From NCBI GenBank assembly GCA_903859205.1, contig CAIOLM010000042.1:62001-126000 (forward strand): a stretch of 64,000 nt of DNA, in the 5' to 3' direction. A program made the position numbers and the translations under genes. Positions 44,248 through 54,200 of this stretch are shown piece after piece; position 1 is the first letter of the stretch; each line of letters begins with the position of its first letter. The notes below the pieces were generated by a model, which did no database searches, was not told the origin of the DNA, and worked only from the letters and a program-made list of their open reading frames with translations. This stretch comes from an uncultured Microbacteriaceae bacterium. Lineage in GTDB: Bacteria; Actinomycetota; Actinomycetes; Actinomycetales; Microbacteriaceae.

Positions 44248-47025
44248 TTAGTGGGCAGCGTCGTTCCATGTGCGACCGACGCCCACCTGAACTTCGAGCG
44301 GGACCAGGAGGTTTGCCGCCTGCGACATGTGCTGTTCCAATATGTTCGTGACTTCATCTACCTCGTTCGAAACAGCTTCGAGCACGAGCTCATCATGAAC
44401 CTGTAGAAGCAATCGGGAGCTGAGTTGCCGTGACTTCAGCTCCTGCTCGACTCCGAACATTGCAAGCTTCATAATGTCTGCCGCAGTGCCTTGAATGGGG
44501 GCGTTCAAGGCTTGTCGCTCGGCGGCATCGCGCAATATGCGGTTGGGGCTCGCCAGATCGGGGAACGGGCGGCGACGGCCGAAAAGTGTTTCGGTGTAGC
44601 CATTGATACGCGCCGTCTCGACGACACTGCGCAGGTAGTCGCGCACTCCCCCGAATCGTTGAAAATAGTCGGTCATGAGCTGTTTCGCCTCTTTGTTTTC
44701 AATGCCGAGTTGTTTGGCTAGTCCAAAGGCGCTCAACCCGTAAGCTAGCCCGTAGCTCATCGCCTTTACCTTCGAGCGCATCTCACCGGTGACGTCTTCT
44801 GGGGCGACGCCGAACACTCGTGCACCGACAAAGCGGTGAAGGTCTTCACCCGTATTGAAAGCCTCAATGAGACCAGCGTCTTCAGAGAAGTGAGCCATGA
44901 TTCGCATTTCAATTTGCGAGTAATCGGCCGTAATGAGGGTGTCGAAGCCCTCGCCAACTTGGAACGCATCACGTATTCGCCGGCCGTCCTCGGTGCGAAT
45001 AGGAATGTTCTGAAGATTCGGGTTGAGTGAAGATAGTCGCCCCGTCGATGTTCCCGTTTGTAGATACGTGGTGTGCACGCGCTTGTCTGTGCCGATGGAT
45101 GACGACAGAGTCTCGACGATCTGACCGAGCTTGGTGACGTCGCGGTGGTCGAGGAGATGCTGCAAGAACGGATGGGGGTTGGTGGACTGAAGGTCGGCTA
45201 GGGCCGCGGCGTCCGTGGTGTATCCGGTCTTGGTCGCGCGAGTCTTGGGCATCTGTAGCTGGTCGAAGAGCACCTCTTGCAGCTGTTTCGGGCTTGCCAG
45301 GTTGACTTCGCGACCGATTTCAGCAAATGCGGCGGTGGCCGACGCCTGGGCGCGCGACGAGAGTTCGTTCGCGAGAGAGTCGAGCACGTCGGCGCTGACC
45401 GTGATTCCACGTGATTCCATTGCGGCCAAGGTCAGTAGCGACGGCAACTCAATGTCGAATAAGAGGCCAAGTTCGAGTGGCGTTAAGTCGGAATGCACTT
45501 CATGTGAGACCTGACCGATTACCCAGGCGCGACCGGCTGAACCGATGTCTTCGGTCTCGGGAATGAGCTGAGAGCGATCGACCTCGGGGAGGGTCAATCC
45601 AAGGTAGAGGCGTGCCAATGATTCAAGATCACGCTTAGATACATCTGACCTTGCGATCCAGTCGGCGAGTTCAGCATCGAAAGCGAGCGACGCCACGTGG
45701 ACTCCTTGATTCTGGAGAGCCTTGATCTGTGTCTTTGCGTCGCTCATCAGTTTGGGAGTTGAGCCTTCAAGCCAGTCAATGAGTGGTTGAATGTCTGGGC
45801 GATGCGGCGACCATGGCACGATAATGACGTCACCACCGTGACTGAGACCGACCGATGAAATAGACACTCCATCGGTTTCGACGAAGACTGCGACGCCGAG
45901 GCTTGCGCTGTGGTCAATGCGAGAGAGCCACGACTTGAGATCTTCATCTAGGAGCGTTTTCGTGGCAGGAATCTTCGCCTCAGAAAGGGACGCTGGCTCT
46001 ACGCGAGCTCGCTGGGTTGGTGCGCCATCTTGAGGCACCGGATTTTTTGCGACGCTGCCATCGGCCTTGGCCGACTCAGCGCCACATGCTGCCTGGGCAT
46101 TGTCAGATGTTGGCGCCGGAACGCCATCGGCCGAGTGCCCGTTGGCTTTGAGCACTCGCTCCAGTAGGGAGCGGAACTCGAGTTTGGCAAAAATCTCTTT
46201 GACGGCTGTCGCGTCGATATCGCCTCGAACTAAGTCCTTGGGTCCGACGGGGAGTTCCACATCATTCACCAGTCGATTCAGGCGGCGGTTGCGCACTGCA
46301 TTAGGGGCGAACTCACGCAGCGACTCTCCTACCTTGCCTCCGATTTCGTCTTGGCGACGGAGAATTTCGTCGAGTCCGCCGAATTCGTTTATCCACTTGA
46401 CGGCAGTTTTCTCGCCCACCTTGGGCACACCGGGCAGATTGTCACTTGTTTCGCCGACGAGGGCGGCGACCTCGGGGTATTGATGAGGTTGGATGCCGTA
46501 GCGCTCAAAAACCTTTGCGGCGTCGTATCGCGTCAATTCTGAAACGCCCTGCTTTGATGGGTACAGCAGCGTTACGTTGTCATTGACCAGTTGGATGGTG
46601 TCGCGGTCGCCCGAAACGACGAGAACCCGAAAACCCTCAGTCGATCCTTCGTTGGCGAGCGTTGCGAGCACGTCGTCTGCCTCGAAGTCTTCTTTCATGA
46701 TGGTGACGATGTTCATTGCGTGCAGAGCTTCTTGGAGAAGTGGAATCTGCCCAATGAATTCAGGGGGTGTCTCTCCGCGGGTGGCTTTGTAGTCGGGGTA
46801 CTCGCGCGTGCGGAAGCTGTAGCGCGAAATATCAAATGCAACCGCGAGGTGTGTTGGCTTCTCTTTGGCAAGAAGGTTCAGGAGCATCGAGATAAAGCCG
46901 TGAATGGCGTTTGTGTGCTGACCGTCGCGGGTCTGAAAATTGTCTACGGGTAGAGCGTAAAACGCCCGAAACGCCAAGGAGTGGCCGTCAATGATCAGGA
47001 GGGTAGGCTGTGACTCGTTGGACAT
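44248..47025 (-). CDS. polA: DNA polymerase I
   Basis: The 925-residue protein has an N-terminal 5'-3' nuclease (LLIIDGHSLAFRAFYALP, VSGDRDTIQLV), a central exonuclease-like domain and a C-terminal polymerase with motif A ITADYSQIEMRIMAHFSED, the O-helix RSKVKAMSYGLAYGLSAFG and motif C LLQVHDELVLE. In the central domain the ExoI DxE pair is not recognisable (AVFVETDGVSISS), so proofreading is probably lost, as in other actinobacterial PolA. A low-complexity linker (about residues 295-355) joins the domains. A TAGGCT box 6 bases before the ATG supports leaderless transcription. Confidence 0.97.
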   Translation of the reverse strand: MSNESQPTLLIIDGHSLAFRAFYALPVDNFQTRDGQHTNAIHGFISMLLNLLAKEKPTHLAVAFDISRYSFRTREYPDYKATRGETPPEFIGQIPLLQEALHAMNIVTIMKEDFEADDVLATLANEGSTEGFRVLVVSGDRDTIQLVNDNVTLLYPSKQGVSELTRYDAAKVFERYGIQPHQYPEVAALVGETSDNLPGVPKVGEKTAVKWINEFGGLDEILRRQDEIGGKVGESLREFAPNAVRNRRLNRLVNDVELPVGPKDLVRGDIDATAVKEIFAKLEFRSLLERVLKANGHSADGVPAPTSDNAQAACGAESAKADGSVAKNPVPQDGAPTQRARVEPASLSEAKIPATKTLLDEDLKSWLSRIDHSASLGVAVFVETDGVSISSVGLSHGGDVIIVPWSPHRPDIQPLIDWLEGSTPKLMSDAKTQIKALQNQGVHVASLAFDAELADWIARSDVSKRDLESLARLYLGLTLPEVDRSQLIPETEDIGSAGRAWVIGQVSHEVHSDLTPLELGLLFDIELPSLLTLAAMESRGITVSADVLDSLANELSSRAQASATAAFAEIGREVNLASPKQLQEVLFDQLQMPKTRATKTGYTTDAAALADLQSTNPHPFLQHLLDHRDVTKLGQIVETLSSSIGTDKRVHTTYLQTGTSTGRLSSLNPNLQNIPIRTEDGRRIRDAFQVGEGFDTLITADYSQIEMRIMAHFSEDAGLIEAFNTGEDLHRFVGARVFGVAPEDVTGEMRSKVKAMSYGLAYGLSAFGLAKQLGIENKEAKQLMTDYFQRFGGVRDYLRSVVETARINGYTETLFGRRRPFPDLASPNRILRDAAERQALNAPIQGTAADIMKLAMFGVEQELKSRQLSSRLLLQVHDELVLEAVSNEVDEVTNILEQHMSQAANLLVPLEVQVGVGRTWNDAAH

Positions 47026-47031
47026 GTCACC

Positions 47032-47037
47032 AGCCTA
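47032..47037 (-). promoter_or_regulatory. -10 box TAGGCT of leaderless polA
   Basis: TAGGCT on the minus strand is followed by GGTGAC and the polA ATG (6-base spacer). The same hexamer precedes the ANTAR regulator gene. Confidence 0.55.
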
Positions 47038-47087
47038 GTTGTCAGTTCTGACGTTGCATCCGAGCCCGTCACCACCAGGGAATTCAC

Positions 47088-47522
47088 ATGACTACCTTCG
47101 AAACACGCCCTCCCGCGCTCGACCTCGAGAAACTTCTAGGCGTCGATGCCGGAGCGTTGGCCATGAAAATGGACATGCAGTTCCACGAGCTCTCAGCTGA
47201 GTACTCGGTCGCTTCGATTCCCGTTGAGGGGAACACGCAGTCGTATGGAATCATGCACGGCGGTGCATACGTCGTGCTGGGCGAGAGCATGGGGTCGATT
47301 GCGGCGAACATACACCGTCACAACCTCGGCATAGCCGGCCACGCAGTGGGAATTGAAGTCAATGCAACCCACACGGGAAGTGGCAAATCAGGCTTCGTCG
47401 TTGGCGTCTGTCGCGCGGTGCATCTCGGTCGCACCCTGACGACGCATGAGGTTGCAATTTCTGACCAGAACGGCAAGCGTCTGTCGACTGTGCGCATTAC
47501 CAACCTCATCAAGGCCGGCTAA
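47088..47522 (+). CDS. Hotdog-fold thioesterase, PaaI/YbgC-like
   Basis: The 144-residue protein has the hotdog-thioesterase core MHGGAYVVLGESMGSIAAN, in which HGG and the later glutamate form the active site, then VGIEVNATHTGSGKSGFV. It probably hydrolyses acyl-CoA thioesters such as aromatic or menaquinone-pathway CoA esters; the substrate is not certain. An AGGGAATTC ribosome site precedes the ATG. The position between polA and the ANTAR regulator is conserved in Actinobacteria. Confidence 0.88.
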   Translation: MTTFETRPPALDLEKLLGVDAGALAMKMDMQFHELSAEYSVASIPVEGNTQSYGIMHGGAYVVLGESMGSIAANIHRHNLGIAGHAVGIEVNATHTGSGKSGFVVGVCRAVHLGRTLTTHEVAISDQNGKRLSTVRITNLIKAG

Positions 47523-47528
47523 GCCAGA

Positions 47529-48140
47529 TTACTCCTTGGGCGTCGGGCCAAGCTGGTCGATGATGGTGACCGCGACATCTTTCATCGTGAGACGGCGATC
47601 CATCGAGGCCTTTTGAATCCACCTGAATGCCTCAGGTTCGGTCAGTCCCATCTTTTCGTTCAGGATGCCTTTTGCGATGTCAACAATTTTGCGCGTCTCG
47701 AAGCGTTCTGTCAGATCTGAAATTTCTTCTTCAAGAGTCTTGATTTGGCTAAAACGAGAAAGTGCAATTTCAATCGCGGGCAGAAGGTCGTTCGGTGTGA
47801 ATGGTTTGACGACATAGGCAAGGGCACCAGCTTTAGCAGCTTGCTCAACGAGCTCTTTTTGACTGAACGCCGTGAGTAGAACTACTGGTGCAATGTTGTC
47901 TTTGCTCAGGCGCTCTGCTGCAGAGATGCCATCAAGCTTGGGCATCTTGACGTCCATCACGACCAGGTCGGGGCGAAGTTCGAGCGCCAACTCAATGGCC
48001 CGCTCGCCATCTCCGGCTTCACCAACCACATCAAAACCGTTATCCCGAAGTGTTTCGACGATATCCATTCGGATAAGAGCTTCGTCTTCGGCTACTACTA
48101 CGCGGCGGGTGGTCGGGGTCTCGTCTGGCTGGTCAGTCAC
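47529..48140 (-). CDS. pdtaR: Response regulator with ANTAR RNA-binding domain
   Basis: The 203-residue protein has an N-terminal receiver domain (VVVAEDEALIRMDIVETL, phospho-acceptor in DLVVMDVKMPKLDG, VVLLTAF, YVVKPF) and a C-terminal ANTAR domain (about 130-195; VDIAKGILNEKMGLTEPEAF). It corresponds to mycobacterial PdtaR, which binds paired RNA hairpins to relieve transcription termination. The sensor kinase PdtaS is not in the window. Two consecutive GTG codons (48143, 48140) can start it; the second is 6 bases from TAGGCT and is preferred. Confidence 0.92.
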   Translation of the reverse strand: MTDQPDETPTTRRVVVAEDEALIRMDIVETLRDNGFDVVGEAGDGERAIELALELRPDLVVMDVKMPKLDGISAAERLSKDNIAPVVLLTAFSQKELVEQAAKAGALAYVVKPFTPNDLLPAIEIALSRFSQIKTLEEEISDLTERFETRKIVDIAKGILNEKMGLTEPEAFRWIQKASMDRRLTMKDVAVTIIDQLGPTPKE

Positions 48141-48146
48141 CACTAC

Positions 48147-48152
48147 AGCCTA
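48147..48152 (-). promoter_or_regulatory. -10 box TAGGCT of the ANTAR regulator
   Basis: TAGGCT on the minus strand lies 6 bases before the GTG at 48140. It overlaps or abuts possible tRNA promoter elements on the plus strand. Confidence 0.5.
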
Positions 48153-48155
48153 GGA

Positions 48156-48161
48156 TATTCT
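48156..48161 (+). promoter_or_regulatory. -10 box TATTCT of the tRNA-Leu gene
   Basis: TATTCT ends 10 bases before the mature tRNA 5' end, which allows transcription to begin just upstream of it. TAGGAT at 48151-48156 is an alternative. Confidence 0.4.
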
Positions 48162-48171
48162 GGAGCAGTTG

Positions 48172-48257
48172 GCCGGATTGGCGGAATGGCAGACGCGGAG
48201 CACTCAAAATGCTTTGTTCGAAAGGACGTGTGGGTTCAAGTCCCACATCCGGCACCA
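48172..48257 (+). tRNA. tRNA-Leu (anticodon CAA)
   Basis: The acceptor stem GCCGGAT (48172-48178) pairs with ATCCGGC (48247-48253). The anticodon stem GAGCA/TGCTT frames the loop CTCAAAA with anticodon CAA (48205-48207), which reads UUG. A long variable arm marks a class II tRNA. The T arm GTGGG-TTCAAGT-CCCAC is perfect, and the CCA end is encoded (48255-48257). It stands alone between the regulator and pyk. Confidence 0.96.
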
Positions 48258-48259
48258 AC

Positions 48260-48300
48260 AAAAATGTGGCCCCACGATGATGTGGGACCACATTTTTGTT
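48260..48300. terminator. Bidirectional terminator between tRNA-Leu and pyk
   Basis: AAAAATGTGG and CCACATTTTT enclose an inner CCCAC/GTGGG stem with one mismatch. The A and T runs sit at the base of the stem, so it can serve both the tRNA and the convergent pyk. Confidence 0.88.
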
Positions 48301-48305
48301 TACTT

Positions 48306-49748
48306 CTAGCGCTTGTAGGCCGGTGCGGCTTGGGCGTGCGCGTCGCCGACGCGGTGCACGCGGAGGTCGTTGGTCGAGCCCGCAATTCCGGGTGGAGTGC
48401 CGGCGATCACGACGACTTTGTCGCCTTCGCTGGCCAGTCCGTTGCCAAGAAGGATGTCGTCAACCTGGCCAAACATGTCGTCTGTGTGGGTGACAGGATC
48501 AACCAAGTACGACTCCACACCCCAGGAAAGTGCCATGCGACGACGAATGGACTCATGCGGCGTCAGGATGATCATGGGAATCTCGGTGCGAAGGCGAGCC
48601 ATGCGACGAGCAGAGTCGCCTGACTCCGTGAAGACGCAGAGGTACTTCGCGCCAACAAACTCAGCCACCTCAGCGGCGGCGAGCGTGATGGCACCGCCCT
48701 GCGTGCGCGGCTTCGTTCCTAGGGCGGGAATGCGGTCGAGACCGTGTTCCTCGGTTGACTCGATAATGCGAGCCATAGTCTGAACGGTGACGACCGGGTA
48801 CTCTCCAACGCTGGTTTCACCGGAAAGCATGACCGCGTCTGTGCCGTCAAGCACGGCGTTGGCGCAGTCAGAGGCCTCGGCACGCGTGGGACGCGGACTT
48901 GAGATCATCGACTCGAGAACCTGGGTGGCAACGATAACGGGCTTTGCCCAGCGGCGGGCAAGCTCGACGGCACGCTTCTGAACAATAGGTACCGCTTCGA
49001 GCGGGAGTTCGACTCCGAGGTCGCCGCGGGCGACCATGATGCCATCGAACGCGTCGACGATCTCTTCGAGGTTCTCGACGGCCTGTGGTTTCTCGACCTT
49101 TGCGATGACGGGAAGGCGAACGCCCTCTTCATCCATGATTTCATGAACGCGGTTGATGTCTGCCGCGTCGCGAACGAAGCTCAGTGCGATGAAATCTGCA
49201 CCGAGACGAAGGCCCCAGCGAAGGTCTGCTTCGTCTTTATCGGACATCGCGGGAACGTTTACGGCAACACCGGGAAGGTTGATTCCCTTGTTGTTACTGA
49301 TGGGACCAGCGACTTCAACCGTGGTTACGACTCGCGTACCGTCTGTCGATACGACACGAAGACCAACTTTGCCGTCGTCGATGAGCAACGGGTCACCGGG
49401 CTTTACATCGCCAGGCAAGCCCTTGTATGTCGTGCTGGAAAGGTCTTTTGTGCCAACGACGTCGTCAATGGTGATGGTGAACGTGTCGCCCTCAGCCAGG
49501 TCGTACGGACCGCCTTCGAACTTGCCAAGGCGAATCTTTGGACCTTGGAGGTCAACCAGTACCGCTACGGCTTTGCCTGCGTCGGCCGCCGCCTGACGCA
49601 CATTGCGATAAACATCTTCGTGCACCTCATATGAACCGTGGCTCAGGTTCATGCGACACACGTCAACACCGGCGTCGATGATGGCGCGGATGTTTTCATA
49701 GGAAGCGGTTGCCGGCCCGAGGGTGGCAACAATCTTGGCTCGTCTCAT
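48306..49748 (-). CDS. pyk: Pyruvate kinase
   Basis: The 480-residue protein starts RRAKIVATLGPATASYENI and has DLQGPKIRLGKFEG, the catalytic IAKVEKPQAVENL lysine region, GIMVARGDLGVELPLEAVP, and VATQVLESMISSPRPTRAE. It makes pyruvate and ATP from phosphoenolpyruvate. It lies 36 bases after gltD in the same direction and may share its transcript. Its own GAGACGGA ribosome site is present. Confidence 0.97.
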   Translation of the reverse strand: MRRAKIVATLGPATASYENIRAIIDAGVDVCRMNLSHGSYEVHEDVYRNVRQAAADAGKAVAVLVDLQGPKIRLGKFEGGPYDLAEGDTFTITIDDVVGTKDLSSTTYKGLPGDVKPGDPLLIDDGKVGLRVVSTDGTRVVTTVEVAGPISNNKGINLPGVAVNVPAMSDKDEADLRWGLRLGADFIALSFVRDAADINRVHEIMDEEGVRLPVIAKVEKPQAVENLEEIVDAFDGIMVARGDLGVELPLEAVPIVQKRAVELARRWAKPVIVATQVLESMISSPRPTRAEASDCANAVLDGTDAVMLSGETSVGEYPVVTVQTMARIIESTEEHGLDRIPALGTKPRTQGGAITLAAAEVAEFVGAKYLCVFTESGDSARRMARLRTEIPMIILTPHESIRRRMALSWGVESYLVDPVTHTDDMFGQVDDILLGNGLASEGDKVVVIAGTPPGIAGSTNDLRVHRVGDAHAQAAPAYKR

Positions 49749-49784
49749 TTTTTCCGTCTCTGTTGGTGGTGCAGTTGTAACTCG

Positions 49785-51245
49785 CTAGGAGAGTGAAATG
49801 GGTTGTGCGTGTGCCGTGACGGGTTTGGGGAGAATGGTGCTTCCCTCCAAGTACTCGTCAACGGCTGCTGCTGCTGCTCGTCCTTCAGCAATTGCCCAAA
49901 CGATGAGTGATGCTCCGCGACCAGCGTCTCCGGCAACGAATACACCCGCCTCGTTTGTCGTGTAATCGTTGGTGCGCTTGAGGTTTCCACGTTCGTCGAA
50001 CGCGAGTTCAGTTTGAACCCCAATTTCATCGTTGTCCCCGCCAATAAATCCAAGCGCCAAGAACACGAAATCAGCTGGAATCTCTCGCTCGGTGCCCGCC
50101 TTGGGAATTCGGTGTCCGTCTACGAACTCTGTCTCGGCTACCTTGAGTGCCCGAAGCTTTCCGCTCTGGTCGCCTACGAATTCAACCGTAGACACGGTGT
50201 AAACCCGACTGCCGCCCTCTTCGTGAGCGCTGGCAATCTCAAAAAGGTTTGGAGCCATGGGCCACGGCTGGTGCTCGGGGCGTTCCGTTGGTGGCTTCTT
50301 GCCGATGGCAAGGGTGGTCACGCTGGCGGCTCCCTGTCGGTGTGCCGTACCGAGGCAATCGGCGCCCGTGTCTCCACCGCCCAGAATGATGACGTTCTTG
50401 CCGGCTACGTCAATGACGTGTGCAGCAGGTTCACCCGAGACTGCCTTGTTCGCTGGTGTCAGGTACTCCATGGCGAAGTGCACGCCCTCGAGTTGGCGTC
50501 CGGGAATTGCTAGGTCTCGCGGTCGCAGCGCGCCCGTAGCTACTACGATTGCGTCATAGCGCTCCTTGAGTTGGTCCCAGGTGATGTCAACTCCGATGTT
50601 GACGCCAGCACGAAAACGTGTGCCCTCGGCTTCCATCTGCTCGATTCGACGATCGATGTGTTGCTTCTCCATCTTGAAGTCGGGGATGCCGTACCGCAGA
50701 AGTCCGCCAATTTTCTCATCACGCTCATAAACGGCGACGGTGTGGCCCGCGCGAGTCAATTGCTGCGCTGCGGCGAGGCCAGCAGGACCAGAACCGACAA
50801 CGGCGACAGTTTTTCCAGACAATCGTGTGGGCTCATGTGGCGTGACGAGCCCCTCGGCGAAAGCGCGATCGATGATGCTGACCTCGACCTGTTTGATGGT
50901 GACGGCGGGCTGATTGATGCCCAAAACGCATGCCTGCTCGCACGGAGCCGGGCACAGTCGACCGGTGAACTCAGGAAAGTTGTTGGTCGCGTGGAGGCGC
51001 TCAATCGCACCTTTGGGGTCGTCGCGCCAGACCAGATCGTTCCACTCTGGAATCAGGTTGCCTAGTGGGCAGCCTTGATGACAGAAAGGGATTCCGCAAT
51101 CCATGCAACGACCGGCCTGGGCAGAGAGAACCTCTTTAGAACCAGGTTCGTAAATTTCGCGCCAGTCTTTGAGGCGAATTGGCACCGGGCGGCGAGCTGG
51201 AAGTTCGCGCTCCGTTACCTTGAGAAATCCTTTGGGGTCAGCCAC
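49785..51245 (-). CDS. gltD: Glutamate synthase (NADPH) small subunit
   Basis: The 486-residue flavoprotein has an N-terminal Fe-S region ([20 protein letters not shown] and [13 protein letters not shown]), an FAD loop [15 protein letters not shown], and an NADPH loop [19 protein letters not shown]. It passes electrons to GltB for glutamate synthesis from glutamine and 2-oxoglutarate. Its start overlaps the gltB end by 8 bases, showing translational coupling. Confidence 0.97.
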   Translation of the reverse strand: MADPKGFLKVTERELPARRPVPIRLKDWREIYEPGSKEVLSAQAGRCMDCGIPFCHQGCPLGNLIPEWNDLVWRDDPKGAIERLHATNNFPEFTGRLCPAPCEQACVLGINQPAVTIKQVEVSIIDRAFAEGLVTPHEPTRLSGKTVAVVGSGPAGLAAAQQLTRAGHTVAVYERDEKIGGLLRYGIPDFKMEKQHIDRRIEQMEAEGTRFRAGVNIGVDITWDQLKERYDAIVVATGALRPRDLAIPGRQLEGVHFAMEYLTPANKAVSGEPAAHVIDVAGKNVIILGGGDTGADCLGTAHRQGAASVTTLAIGKKPPTERPEHQPWPMAPNLFEIASAHEEGGSRVYTVSTVEFVGDQSGKLRALKVAETEFVDGHRIPKAGTEREIPADFVFLALGFIGGDNDEIGVQTELAFDERGNLKRTNDYTTNEAGVFVAGDAGRGASLIVWAIAEGRAAAAAVDEYLEGSTILPKPVTAHAQPISLS

Positions 51246-54200
51246 GGGTCACCTCCAGAATCTTGTTCCAGGTCTCATCGCCGTCAGGGTCTACTCCACG
51301 ATTTACGGCGTCTTGACGCGTCTGAAGCACGGCTGCGTAATCGCGAGGAAGAACCTTCACGAAGTTTGCCGCTTCGACCTCGAAGTTCTCAAGGAGGAAC
51401 GCTCCTCGCGTTGATCCTGTCGAGCTCGTGTGAGTGTTGAGTACGTCACGCAGAATCTCACGATCGGCTTCACCCAGACTGCTCAAGATAAGTTCACCGC
51501 TAGCCAGTGCATCCGCGTTGACCTTGGCTGACGTGAGTCCATAGATGTAGGCAGTGCCGCCAGACATTCCAGCCCCAAGGTTTCGGCCAGTCTCTCCAAG
51601 AACAACGGCCAAGCCACCGGTCATGTACTCGAGGGCGTGGTCGCCGCAGCCCTCAACCACGGCCGTTGCTCCCGAGTTGCGAACGAGGAACCGCTCCCCC
51701 ACGCACCCGCGGATAAACATCGATCCGCTGGTCGCACCGTAACCGACGACGTTTCCAGCGATGACGTTCTCGTCTGCGAGGAAAGTAGATGCAGGGTGTG
51801 GCTTAACGACGATCCGGCCACCCGAGAGTCCCTTGCCGACATAGTCGTTGGAGTCGCCAATCAGCGTGAGCGCAATGCCACTTGGCATGAAAGCGCCCAA
51901 AGACTGGCCAGCAGATCCGCGCAGGGTGATGTCGATTGTTGCCTCGGGAAGCCCGTGCTCACCGAACTTTTTAGTGAGCTCGTGGCCAAGCATGGTGCCG
52001 ACAGCGCGCTCGGTGTTCTGGATAGGAACATCAATTGTCACGGGTGTCGAGTGATTAAGCGCGGGCTGCGCGAGCGCAATGAGCTGGCGATCAAAGTGGA
52101 GCTCGAGTTCATGGTTCTGCGCGCGAGCGTGACGGCGGGGAACATCGGCCGCGAATGCAGATCCGTCTAAAATTGGCTGGATGTTGAGGCCGTCGGCCTT
52201 CCAGTGCGAGACTGCGCGCGAAGTGTCAAGCATTTCGACACGTCCGATTGCCTCGTCGAGAGTGCGGAAGCCAAGCTCGGCAAGATACTCACGAACCTCT
52301 TGAGCGATGAATTCGAAGAAGTTGATAACGAACTCTGGCTTGCCCGTAAAGCGCGAGCGAAGAGTCGGGTTCTGTGTGGCCACACCAACGGGGCAGGTGT
52401 CAAGGTGGCACACACGCATCATGACGCATCCAGAAACAACCAGTGGAGCGGTTGCAAAGCCAAACTCTTCTGCTCCGAGGAGCGCAGCGATGATGACGTC
52501 GCGACCGGTCTTGAGCTGTCCGTCTACTTGCACTGATACTCGGTCACGCATGTCGTTGAGCATCAGTGTTTGCTGAGCCTCCGCCAGTCCGAGCTCCCAA
52601 GGTGTTCCCGCGTGCTTGAGAGAGTTCAGCGGGCTTGCGCCAGTTCCTCCGTCATGTCCTGAAATCAAGATGACGTCGGCCAAGGCCTTAGAAACACCCG
52701 CTGCGACCGCGCCAATTCCCGACTGTGAGACCAGTTTTACGTGGACGCGTGCGGAAGGGTTGGAGCGCTTGAGGTCGAAAATGAGCTGCTTGAGGTCTTC
52801 GATGGAGTAGATGTCGTGGTGTGGAGGCGGGCTGATGAGTCCAACTCCGGCTGTCGCGTGCCGCGTTCGAGCGATCCAGGGGTAGACCTTGTTGTTCGGA
52901 AGCTGGCCACCTTCGCCTGGCTTTGCACCCTGAGCCATCTTGATCTGGATGTCATCAGCGTGAGTCAAGTACATGCTCGTCACACCGAAGCGTCCTGAAG
53001 CTACCTGCTTGATCGCGCTCCTGCGCTCGGGGTCGAGCAGACGTGCGACATCTTCTCCACCTTCTCCGGTGTTTGATTTTGCGCCCAAGCGGTTCATGGC
53101 AATCGCTAGGGTCTCGTGAGCCTCGGGTGAAATAGAACCATAGCTCATTGCTCCGGTCGAGAATCGCTTAACGATTGACTCAACCGACTCAACTTCATCA
53201 AGTGCGACAGGCGGGCGAACGCCCTTTGCGAAACCGAAAAGGCCCCGGATTGTCATGAGGTTGGTGGCCTGGTCGTCAACCATATTCGTGTATTCACGGA
53301 AGATGTCGAAGCGGCGCGTCCGCGTCGCGTGCTGGAGCTTGAAGACGGTCTCTGGATTGAAGAGGTGAGGGGCGCCATCACGACGCCACTGAAACTCGCC
53401 ACCGCTGGTGAGTCGCTCGTGCACGAGCTCAGCACCTCCGCGGTCAGGATAGGCGCTGTCGTGTCGCGATGTGTTCTCGGCGGCGATAACGTCTAGGCCG
53501 ATGCCACCAAGCTTTGACTCGGTGCCGGTGAAGAATGCATCGACGAAGTCTTGGCTCAGGCCCACTGCCTCAAAAGTTTGGGCTCCCGAGTAAGACGAAA
53601 CCGTCGAGATACCCATCTTCGACATGATCTTGAGAACACCCTTGCCGAGTGCCTTGATGACGTTTTTGACTGCCTTTTCTGGAGTGATGTCGGTGATGAA
53701 TCCTGAGCGCACCATAGATTCGACGGATTCCATGGCCAAGTAAGGGTTGACCGAGCCAGCACCGTATCCCAGCAAAACTGCCACGTGATGAACCTCACGT
53801 ACGTCGCCGGCCTCGATGACGAGCCCTACGCGCATGCGGTTTTCGGTTCTGATGAGGTGGTGGTGAACGGCCGAAACCATCAGGAGCGACGGAATGGGAG
53901 CGTACTCATAGGTCGAGTCGCGATCAGACAGAACAATGAATTCGGCGCCGTTTGCGATTGCGTCGTCAACCTCGCTGCACATTTCGGCCAGGCGTTTCTC
54001 CATCGCTGACTCGCCGTGGTCTACGTGGTACAAACCCTTGAGCGTAACGGTGGCTTTTTCACCAGTGCGCGTTCTCAGATGCTGAATTTTGGACAGCTCG
54101 TCGTTATCGATGACGGGAAACTCCACGACGACTTGGCGTGCGTGATCGGGTGTAGCTTCAAGCAGATTGAGCTCCGGACCGAGCCCACGGCGCATGCTCG

